In this document: piece after piece, positions 11,041 through 18,387 of the stretch
Numbering within the stretch: position 1 is the first letter of the stretch
How the letters are laid out: every line of letters starts with the position of its first letter
IMG/VR virus record: IMGVR_UViG_3300023240_000064
Span: 1 to 33,116 of that record
Source: a virus
Reading direction: 5' to 3' (one strand)
DNA: 33,116 bases
Translations under genes and position numbers: made by a program
Notes under the pieces: model-generated
What the model saw: only the letters and a program-made list of their open reading frames with translations
Databases searched by the model: none
Told to the model about the DNA's origin: nothing

Positions 11041-11226
11041 CTTATACTAAAATAATGATATTACAACAATTCTTTAGTAACCACATATCATACCTTTACT
11101 CAGCGTTGGTTATCTATTTTTTTTATCCATCATTGAGCATATCGCTTATTTGCAATATATTTAGATACTTGATACCTATCTGCTATAGATTGTATAGTTG
11201 TGTAGATTATCATTTTTTAGTATAAG
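11041..11226. repeat. 12-bp inverted repeat flanking the small HTH gene
   Basis: CTTATACTAAAA at 11041-11052 and its exact reverse complement TTTTAGTATAAG at 11215-11226 bracket the 50-residue HTH ORF. One arm lies in the intergenic space before the small terminase gene, the other in the end of the ParB-like gene. Paired operators for the encoded HTH protein are a natural guess. Confidence 0.5.
11061..11213 (-). CDS. Small helix-turn-helix protein
   Basis: A 50-residue protein. TTIQSIADRYQVSKYIANKR reads as a helix-turn-helix (excisionase/MerR-like recognition fold) and is followed by a basic strand segment GWIKKIDNQRGVKVGYVV. The ATG overlaps the ParB-like stop (ATGATAA), so translation is probably coupled. 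A 12-bp inverted repeat flanks the gene. It may regulate the packaging operon or be a minor DNA-binding partner. Confidence 0.6.
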
Positions 11227-11779
11227 AAATAGAATTTTCGTCTAAGTATTGTTCTAGTAGAATACAATCATCTGCTGATGGTTTAATTATATATACAGAC
11301 TCTCCGTCTATATTAGTATCTCATTCTTGATCAGATTGATAATCATCAGGATTATAAGTTGGAGCATCTAAGTAAGGTGCTAGTTCTGTTATACTTGTAT
11401 CTAATTGTTCTAGTATAACACTCATTCAAGGTATCTCTATAGCTATAGCTTCAAGATTATCTTCTGTATCGTATCTTGATATTTCGTTATGTAAATATCT
11501 AAGAGCTATAGCGTCTTCGGTGTCTATATCCATTACTTTTACCTCTACATCATCATATCCCATTTTAGCTAGAGATTTTAATCTTCCGTGTCCAGCTATT
11601 ACTATATTGTTCTTATCTACAATCACTTCATCAGTATAAGAGAACTTATCTATTATATTTGCCAATAAATCCACTTTCTTCTCTCAATGTATTTTGTTAT
11701 TCAGTTCATACGGAATAAGTTTATCTATTGAAAGAATCTTTTTTTCTAAAGTCATTTGTGCTACTTTTCTTTCTGCCAT
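11207..11779 (-). CDS. ParB/Srx-fold protein next to DpdA
   Basis: A 190-residue protein with an N-terminal ParB/sulfiredoxin domain: ILSIDKLIPYELNNKIHG, then NIVIAGHGRLKSLAKMG with the nucleotide-binding GHGR motif (about residues 65-68), then VEVKVMDIDTEDAIALRY. The remainder is acidic and lacks the HTH of partition ParB. It lies 8 nt downstream of dpdA. In bacterial dpd clusters the DpdB partner of DpdA also carries a ParB/Srx-type domain (family knowledge), so a role in inserting the deazaguanine base is a reasonable inference. The alternative is the ParB-like nuclease/adaptor often found next to small terminases. Confidence 0.75.
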
Positions 11780-11787
11780 AGTAATAA

Positions 11788-12639
11788 TTAATGATTAAAA
11801 TAATCCATCTTCTTTGCTTTATGTAATGCGCTAAGGTATGTCATATACTTATACAGCTCTATAATATTAGAGTTATTCTTCTCTGAGTAGTGTTTAACTC
11901 AAAAATCAATCCCATATTTATCCCTATATTCTTTGGCTCAATATCCAGTTAAATATGGAGATTGGAATCTATATAATCTATTAAACTTTCATCAAGCTAA
12001 CCATCAAGTGCTATCTATAGAATAGAATGGATATTTAGCCATTAGCTTTGGATTTGTCATTCCTCGTCAATGGCATTTAGTTTTTAAGTTATGTTTATTA
12101 ATATACCAAAAACAATAATCCAAGAATTGTTTAATTTTCTTTGGTTTGTTTGCATAAGGAACCATTCATCATAACCCTATATAATCATAATTATGAACAT
12201 AATGCTCAAAGAATTTTTTATCACTTCATAAATGGTAAGTAGGTAAGGGAGATAATCCTCTTCTTTCTAACTCTTCTTGGTTCTTTAATGTAGAGTCTCA
12301 ATCTCAGATAACATCAAGATTTGCATATAACTCAAGATATTGCTTATTCTCTTTAATGAATTTCTCGTAATCATCTATAGAGATAGAGGTTCATTGCGTC
12401 GCCGCAGAGAAAGCTCAACTATCAAGAAAGAACTTTTTATTGAATAACTTATAGTCGTGAGCTAATCATTTATTTTTAACGGCAAGATAGGTTTCAAGAA
12501 AATTACATTGAGCTAATGTAGCACTAGGTAATAGTGGATATGCCTTCTTTCCTGTACTATATCAAGCTAAGTATAATTTCATATTTGCTTTATTAAATCA
12601 TAAATTACTTCTTTTTTCTCAAGCCAAATATAATTTCAT
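11788..12639 (-). CDS. dpdA: DpdA-like DNA-guanine transglycosylase
   Basis: A 283-residue member of the phage DpdA/TGT superfamily, which exchanges guanine for a 7-deazaguanine base (here presumably preQ0 or a relative) in DNA. Key blocks: FLDSGAFSA with candidate Asp73, NLDVIG, YIGLGGMVPY (155-162), CHGRGMTNP, and SIDSTGWL with candidate Asp209, the two Asp expected of TGT-type enzymes. The Gly in DSGAF, both Gly of LGGM, and the Gly of CHGRG are TGA, strong evidence for UGA = Gly. MKLYLAG occurs twice (residues 1 and 20); the second Met may be the ancestral start. The start overlaps the queC stop as TAATG. Confidence 0.88.
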
Positions 12640-13349
12640 TATTTATTTTTGTAAACATTTTCTTGTGATAAAGCATATCCTTTTGCTTCTTCCCATAATT
12701 CATCTGAATACAATGGGTCTTTAACTCATTGTCCTATAAACGCTAGATTTCTTTCTACAGAACTACCTGTTTTATAATTAGGTACTTCTCCTCAATCGTA
12801 ATCTGTCCAAGTTAATGCGTAATCTACTCATAGCTCTATTCATTCTTTTAAGATAGTATTCTTATCTCCTCATAAGAATGGAGCATAAATAGCTACTTTT
12901 TCATAATTAGCTAATCAAGCTATTCTATTTAATGCTTCTATAAATACTGGTCTACAATCAGGATATACATCATGATCTCAATCGTGTACTCATAAAGCTA
13001 CTTCTTCAGCTCAAATATTAACAGCATATCAGATAGCTATACTCGCCATAATCATATTACGATTAGGAACAACAGTCTTCTTCATATTGTCGTCAGCATA
13101 ATGTCATTCAGGCATAGCTATATCACTCGTCAATGCTGAGTTTGATATAAGTTCGGTTATGCTTGTAAGGTCTACAATCCTATGAGGTACTCATAATTTC
13201 TCACAAGATTTAGCTGCATACGACAATTCTTTTTTGTGTTTTTGTCAGTAATCAAAAGATACAGCAAAAACTTCTTTTCATTCGGCTTTCAGTTTGTATA
13301 GCAATGTTGTGCTATCCATTCATCAAGATAATACGATTACGCTTTTCAT
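12639..13349 (-). CDS. queC: QueC-like 7-cyano-7-deazaguanine synthase lacking zinc cysteines
   Basis: A 236-residue enzyme of the QueC family, which converts 7-carboxy-7-deazaguanine to preQ0 with ATP and ammonia. The PP-loop is intact (VLSGGMDST, residues 6-14; both Gly are TGA), as are VVPNRNMIM (93-101), ALGVHDGDH and YPDCRPVFI. In the C-terminal zinc region, usually TW.CY.GG...CG.C..C.ER, this protein has D183, N191, T194 and S197 at the four Cys positions, while TW, Y, GGE, VER and AF are kept. Zinc binding is therefore probably lost. It may stop at the amide intermediate or fold without zinc; activity cannot be judged from sequence. Confidence 0.9.
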
Positions 13350-13395
13350 AATAATGTATAAAATATAAAAGTAGGTTTATAGTCACTATATCGAC

Positions 13396-13827
13396 TTAAT
13401 TCTCATAATAGAAGTCTATCCATTCATCTCATTTCTCTCTACAATATATATCAGGAGTAAATGATGATTGCTTAAACTTAAATAATATTCAATAATCTAT
13501 TTCTCTATCAATAGGCATTTTACTTTTTACCCAAGATAAAGTCTCTCAAGTATCAGTCAATTCATCAAAAACAAGAATATTGTCTGTATCTATATCAGGC
13601 ATATAATGTATTTGTAATGAGCTTTGATTTTTCCCTATATAACTATTTACACATATAGTTCTAATATCTTTTATTCAAAGCATATCAGCAATATAATATC
13701 AAGGGATTAATGCTCATTTAGTTATAAGTATAAGAGTTTTATATTCTTTTCACATCTTTTTTACTTTTTCACAAAATTCTTTACATAAATATTTCAGTTC
13801 TTTAGCTGATACAAATAATTTTTTCAT
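13396..13827 (-). CDS. Purine phosphoribosyltransferase (Gpt/HPRT type)
   Basis: A 143-residue type I phosphoribosyltransferase, which joins a purine base to PRPP. The PRPP-binding motif is seen as ILVFDELTDTGETL (residues 84-97), and LILITKGALIPGYYIADMLG (32-51) is the usual upstream strand-loop-helix. Length fits small xanthine-guanine PRTases. It sits inside the deazaguanine cluster between queE and queC. In the toyocamycin pathway a PRTase of this family (ToyH) acts on preQ0 (family knowledge), so a deazapurine substrate is possible; purine salvage is the alternative. Confidence 0.82.
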
Positions 13828-13909
13828 TATATTTTAGATAAATAAGATAAGCGAGATCAGAGTTTTTGTTTTTTATGTAATATATGCATATTATAAATAG
13901 ATTATAAAA

Positions 13910-15649
13910 TTAAACACCTCTTTTAGCTCAATCCCACATTATATTTTGAGCTCTAATCGTTACATTAACTCCTTTAGATAGAATATAATCAATCGTATTT
14001 TCAAACACTTTAGTGTTCTCTTCTTTCGTCACTCATTCAGGCATAAACCAAATCATATCCAATGGGATAATGTCTTTATATGTCTCTAATACATAATCAA
14101 CATCTTCTTTTGTTAAAAATACAAACTTAAATATAGCTTTATTTGTTGCGACTAATTGTTTCAAAACAACAGGATTAAATGCTATCTTTGTTTCATTATC
14201 AGAACTAGGTATTTTAGGACTACAATTATAATAACATCATTTCAATCTTTTATCTAATACAGGAATAGTTCAATTTGTTTCTATTTGTATATTCGTAAAT
14301 TCATCTCAATATTCTTCTATAAATTGTCATATAGTTCTTTGTTGGAGTAATGGCTCTCATCAAGTAAAGGTTAGACTTTTACAGATATTAGTGAGTCCTT
14401 TTTCTCTTTGAGATTCTATTATACGAGTATATAATTCTAATCAATCTATATTTTCGCTTTCATAATATTCCTTTTCATCTTGTTTTCGTGTGTACCAAGC
14501 ATCGCAATTTTCTACTAAGTAGTTCTTAGCAAAGAAATTTCAAGTAGTTGTCTGGATATCATAGACATCTTTCTCCTTAATATTTTCTATTACCTCAGTA
14601 ACTAAAACATTACTAAGTACATTCCTTTTATCTTTAGGTATTTTTCTAGTAATTTGTATAGGTATAATATCAAAGAAAGTGTTAATATTATTCTTACCTG
14701 TTATATAAAACTCTGATGCTCTTGTTACTGGTTTTATGTCACTTGTAACTATTCAAAACTCAAAAAGCATTCATTTTAATCTTTTTAGTATATTCTGGTC
14801 TTTCTGTGAAAAAGATATCTGATTTCTTCACGTATGTCATTCCGCATCATAAAATCAAGCTATATACCCTATAGCACTTTCTCTTGTCTCTATAGGTTCT
14901 AAGACTTGATTTATAACTGATTTTTTTCAGGTAGTTACTCTATAAATCGTTTTTCCGACAATAGTTTTTCTACTACTCTCTGTTATACTTACATTGCCTC
15001 ATAAAAGATTGATACAGTACTGAATAGCTTCGGCAAACTCTAAGTCACATACTTGAAAATACAAATGACTATTACTTATATTACCATCTCATACATAAGC
15101 TCATTTAAGATAACCACGAGCAAATTGTTCATCCAACTTAATTTTAGAATGATATCAATGGAAATATTTTATATGCTCTCCCTTTAAATCCTTAGCCATA
15201 CATCTCTGCGTTCGCTTTTTACCTGTACGTCTGTTAGTATAGAACATATGATCTGGAGTACATTCAATCTTGTCGCCATTCTCAGTCACTATAGTAACTG
15301 TTTTACTTTTACGAACAAAACCTTTTTCTACTCAGCTCTCTGTTATTTTTTGGTCTTTATGAGAAAGAACCTTATCTCCTATTTGGAGTTCCTCAATGTT
15401 TTTCCAACCTCCATCTGATAACATTACGGGAGTACTTCCCACAAAGCATCGACTACAAGCAAGATTGCAATTATTGAGTCTAATAAAAGTAGTTGGCTTT
15501 CATATAAAAGTTCATTCTCATTGTATTGTATGAAAAACTCAATCTCAACTTAACTTAAATTTTCAAGGAACAAACATCTTATTTTTCTTCTCCTCTTCAG
15601 TTGGGATATATCCTCACTTTGTATCACTTGCTTTTAATATCACAGCCAT
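13910..15649 (-). CDS. queE: QueE-like radical SAM enzyme interrupted by an intein
   Basis: The 579-residue precursor contains a ~265-residue QueE extein and a 314-residue intein. QueE (7-carboxy-7-deazaguanine synthase) contracts carboxytetrahydropterin. Extein features: TIQGEGTFIG (41-50), radical SAM cysteines C61 and C65, the third Cys C382 directly after the intein, TFTGGEP (427-433; the GG is TGA TGA), IQIETNG and CSPKIP. After splicing the cluster motif reads CNLACSRCDAW, i.e. CX3CX2C. The start overlaps xapX by 16 nt. Splicing is required for an FeS cluster, so enzyme activity depends on the intein being active. Confidence 0.92.
14507..15448 (-). mobile_element. Intein with LAGLIDADG homing endonuclease inside queE
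   Basis: Residues 68-381 of the queE product. Splicing block A begins CFVGSTPVMLSDGGW (Cys1), block B has ECTPDHMFYT with the TxxH motif, and the C-terminal blocks read VYDIQTTTGNFFAKN then LVEN before Cys+1. The final Asn is kept but the penultimate residue is Glu instead of the usual His. Two dodecapeptide motifs mark the endonuclease: YLKGAYVGDG (180-189) and YIAGFYDAEG (262-271), with acidic residues present. Several motif Gly are TGA, so the element is already adapted to the recoded alphabet. It sits exactly at the third radical-SAM Cys codon. Confidence 0.92.
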
Positions 15650-15792
15650 TTTTTAATAAACATATATCAAATAAAAACTCATAATATTCAAACCACTCAA
15701 TTTATATGTCAAGGAGCTGGTAATGGAAGTTTTAATAAGGCAAAAATCAATCATAGAACAGTTCAAGCAACTAAAGACAATAAAGTTTGCAT
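15634..15792 (-). CDS. XapX-like small membrane protein
   Basis: A 52-residue, two-segment hydrophobic protein: LLSLVAGTVLGLIFALL, then LPLPAPGHINGVVGILGVFIGYMF. The pattern 'G.l.GLi.all...P.PAP....vvGilGv..G' is that of the XapX/DUF1427 family, short inner-membrane proteins of unknown function. Six Gly are TGA. The start overlaps the folE stop (TAATG) and the end overlaps queE, so it is translated as part of the deazaguanine operon. A transport-linked role is speculation. Confidence 0.8.
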
Positions 15793-16355
15793 TATATTTT
15801 AAGTAAAGCTAAAAACTCTTGTCTTGATTGACTACTATCATCTCTAAAAACTCAAGAGAGATTACTTGTTACTGTATCACTACAAGGGTCTTTTACTCAT
15901 CTCAGCTTCATACAGAAATGTTCTGCTTTAATAATAACAGCTACATCTTCAGTCTCTAATACATCTACTAAGAAATTATGTATCTGCATAGTTAATCTTT
16001 CTTGTACTTGTGGTCTACGAGCAAAATAATCGATTACTCTTGCAAATTTAGATAATCATACAACCTTATCTTTTGGGATATATGCTATATATGCTTTTCA
16101 AATAAAAGGTTGAAAATGATGTTCACATAAACTTTGTACTTGAATATCTCTAACTAACACCATTTGGTCATAACTTCAGTCATTTGGAAATACTGTTATT
16201 CTAGGTGGTTCAGTAAATAATCAATTACAAGTTTCATCAATAAACATTTTAGCTACTCTTTTTGGAGTATCTTTTAATGAAGCATCAGTTAAATCTAAAT
16301 TCAATTCTTTCATAAATTGTGAAAATATATTCTCTAATTTGCTTTTATCTCACAT
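15792..16355 (-). CDS. folE: GTP cyclohydrolase I
   Basis: A 187-residue type I GTP cyclohydrolase, which opens GTP to dihydroneopterin triphosphate, the first step toward preQ0. Zinc ligands are visible in [10 protein letters not shown] (C77, H80) and in [15 protein letters not shown] (C148). [25 protein letters not shown] (99-122, in parts) and the C-terminal SNLSGVF are family hallmarks. Length is normal. It overlaps the queD stop by 11 nt. In this context it supplies deazaguanine synthesis rather than folate. Confidence 0.95.
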
Positions 16356-16794
16356 TATCGTTAGGAGAATATAAAACATAACTTGTCGGAGTCTCTCGTA
16401 ATTTAATACCTTGCAACCTTAGATTAGATTTATATACATCATCAAACATAGGATTTAATATATCAAACAGATGTTTTGCTATATTCTCTGCTGTGGGAAT
16501 AAAAGAAACCTCAATAGCTTTCATTCACATATTTTCTGCTAATTCTCATATAGCATCTCAAACATAATACATATATCAATGGTCTCGGTTTTCATCTACA
16601 TAACCATTAGCTATATTTTTTATATCAGAAAAATCTATAACCATTCACTCTTCTGATTTACCTTTTTCTTCTATAATATCTCATTTCATAATAATTTCTG
16701 CTTTGTATCTATGTCAATGGAGATTTCTACACTTGCTTTTATGGTTTGGTACTCTGTGTCACATATCTCGTTGAATTTCTTTTGATATTAACAT
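16345..16794 (-). CDS. queD: 6-carboxytetrahydropterin synthase QueD
   Basis: A 149-residue QueD/PTPS-fold protein that makes 6-carboxytetrahydropterin. CRNLHGHRY contains catalytic-type C22 and zinc ligands H26 and H28, with H13 (DMGHRV) as the third ligand. GMVIDFSDIK (50-59), PTAENIA (101-107) and the terminal ETPTS motif are typical. It is the first gene of the deazaguanine cluster and is preceded by an AT-rich leader with a TATAAT box. Confidence 0.93.
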
Positions 16795-16818
16795 ATATAG
16801 GAATTAATATATAAATAT

Positions 16819-16850
16819 ATTATACTTAATGATTTTGTTTATAAAAGCAA
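16819..16850 (-). promoter_or_regulatory. Possible promoter of the deazaguanine cluster
   Basis: On the minus strand TATAAT (plus 16819-16824) lies about 25 nt upstream of the queD start. No good -35 hexamer is found at 16-17 bp (CTTTTA or TTTTAT only), so this is a weak or activator-dependent candidate. It overlaps the end of the HNH ORF. Confidence 0.3.
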
Positions 16851-17230
16851 ATTATTTTATTCTTTACTATCTCCTTTGCCTTCTGTTTCCATTCCCAGCC
16901 TCATTTGTCCTGATGACACTTCCTACATAATAGGATAAGATTCGCAGGGTCGTACATTCTATTCTCTGTGTTATGTTTGCCACCTCTTCAAAAAATGTGG
17001 TCTGTATCTTGTGCCTTTACTTTATTACACCATTCACATATAGGGATATTGAATACACTAGGTGTTATTCATCTGCTCTCAAAAGCTATCCTTACATACT
17101 CTTTCATATAACGTGAACGATAAATAAATATGATAGGTATATCATAACATAAGATATTAGTACATACGCTATCACTAAGAAAATCTCTAGGTAAATATTC
17201 TTGCTTTGTATGTAGTAAGTTTTTTGTCAA
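16826..17230 (-). CDS. HNH endonuclease domain ORF (C-terminal half of a split gene)
   Basis: This frame encodes a classical HNH nuclease: ICEWCNKVKAQDTDHIF (first CxxC and catalytic His), then NLILLCRKCHQDKGGWEW (second CxxC and HxxD-like end). It opens with TTG at 17230 just after a TAG. An internal ATG at 17107 is the only good ATG. The upstream part of the protein appears in the +1-offset ORF 17092-17385, so this is probably the C-terminal part of a frameshifted or programmed-frameshift gene. HNH enzymes near terminases may help packaging or act as homing nucleases. Confidence 0.75.
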
Positions 17231-17385
17231 GAACTATTAACTCATGTTCTTATATCGTGACCCTTTTTTATTAACCTCTGTATACAAATCCTACCATAAT
17301 CTCAATAGGTGTGTTTTAATAACTTCTTTGCTATCCCTACATTAGATAACCTTAACAAAGTAAGCACTCTTTTTTCTTTTGTCAT
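17092..17385 (-). CDS. N-terminal DNA-binding half of the split HNH gene
   Basis: A 97-residue ORF whose first ~60 residues (VLTLLRLSNVGIAKKLLKH, then QRLIKKGHDIRTGVNSSGQKTYY) look like a winged-helix domain as found before phage nuclease domains. After about residue 62 the frame becomes an unlikely hydrophobic stretch, while the -1 frame continues as the HNH protein. A run of six A (minus strand, CAAAAAAC near plus 17220-17230) is a possible slip site. It may be a genuine -1 frameshift, a decayed gene or an assembly indel. Confidence 0.55.
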
Positions 17386-17389
17386 TATA

Positions 17390-17450
17390 TATATAAAGTA
17401 TAAAGCAAAGTTTACATATATACACTATAACACTAAACATACTTTATATA
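17390..17450. repeat. AT-rich inverted repeat upstream of the HNH gene
   Basis: The arms ATATATAAAGTA (about 17390-17401) and TACTTTATATAT (about 17439-17450) are reverse complements separated by ~37 nt. They sit in the 70-nt space between the terminator and the HNH gene. An operator pair or promoter-proximal element is possible. Confidence 0.35.
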
Positions 17451-17451
17451 T

Positions 17452-17496
17452 ACAAAAAAAATAATCAAGCCGTTACTCACATAATGGCTTGACATA
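17452..17496 (-). terminator. Strong intrinsic terminator after the endolysin gene
   Basis: On the minus strand TCAAGCCATTA, a 6-nt loop, TAACGGCTTGA (one mismatch in 11 bp), then TTATTTTTTTT. This is a well-formed rho-independent terminator. It separates the endolysin/methyltransferase unit from the downstream HNH and deazaguanine genes. Confidence 0.8.
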
Positions 17497-17599
17497 TCTT
17501 ATTTCAGTTTTTTGACATCTACATTTACTCCCATCCGGATACACTCAATCATATCTACATACATACTCATACAATACTCAATCGTATATTCAATAACAA
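17497..17599 (-). other. Short gap after endolysin
   Basis: About 100 nt between the endolysin stop and the terminator. A 23-codon reading frame starting MSMYVDMIECIRMG is open here but too short to support as a gene. Nothing else is recognised. Confidence 0.4.
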
Positions 17600-18049
17600 C
17601 TATTTTCGTACGAACTCGTTCTTATATTTATTACGAACATTATAACCATAAAGGCGATTACCAATAATACCACGCTCATACCGTATTTGGTACGATCTCC
17701 AGCATTGGTCAATCTGTCGTTTAGCGTCTTTAAAATTTGGGTCATCTATTAGTCGGTTTCGTCAATGTAAATCGTTTCGTTGGCATACTCAGAACGCATG
17801 ACCATTATCTCATTCTGCTCATGGTCTAAATCCACTCTCTGCTCTGATAGTCAAAACAAAATCAAAGTCTTGTGAGATCGCTCGTGCGTATGCTACTAGA
17901 GAATTTGTGTATACATCTCAATGGATGTAATATGGTATAGGGTCGTTATACCATTCTTCTAGCTGTTCTATCTGTTCTTGTGTGTGTGTGACAGCGTTAG
18001 TCTGTCATAGTATCAATAAGAGTAATAATCATATGATGACTAATCTCAT
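17600..18049 (-). CDS. Secreted lytic-transglycosylase-like endolysin
   Basis: A 149-residue protein with an N-terminal hydrophobic signal/anchor (VIIGLLLLLILGQTNA, residues 4-19). The lysozyme-like (SLT) core follows: VLTIRAESGFRPGAEG with catalytic-type Glu71, then DNGHAFGVCQRN (81-92). The E...ES.F.P / GDNG.A.G..Q pattern is typical of lytic transglycosylases that cleave peptidoglycan. The signal segment suggests Sec-dependent or SAR-type export instead of holin-dependent release. No holin is recognised nearby. Confidence 0.8.
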
Positions 18050-18055
18050 AGGTCT

Positions 18056-18170
18056 ATTAAGATACAAAAACTAATCGAGCTGTTTGGCTACCATAGTATT
18101 ACTGCAAGGACTATAATATAAGTATATAATATACAACAATCAATACATTATTGTTTAGATAATATAAAGG
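18056..18170 (-). promoter_or_regulatory. AT-rich gap with weak promoter-like sequence
   Basis: A 115-nt spacer before the endolysin. On the minus strand TTGATT and TATATT are separated by 17 bp (around plus 18104-18135), a modest match to a sigma-70 promoter that would serve the endolysin. It lacks the extended -35 block seen in the early promoters. Confidence 0.3.
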
Positions 18171-18365
18171 TTATCACTTAAACTTCTCTAGCTCTTTTAT
18201 TATCTTCTTGAAAAATAATATATGCTCCTCTTTAGATTTCCACCTTTCACTTCGTCACTTTACAAGTATGTGGTTTGTGGCTTCCTCGTTTACTTCTATG
18301 TGGATAGTATCTCGACTATCTCAATCTCAGATGTTCTTATAATATATGCTCTTCGATTTCTTCAT
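18171..18365 (-). CDS. Small hypothetical protein
   Basis: A 64-residue charged protein (MKKSKSIYYKNIGDGDSRDT ...) ending KELEKFKG. Two or three short strands are followed by a helix; no motif recognised. It starts 23 nt downstream of the methyltransferase stop and may be cotranscribed with it. Confidence 0.6.
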
Positions 18366-18387
18366 AATAGTATATAGAATATAAAAG

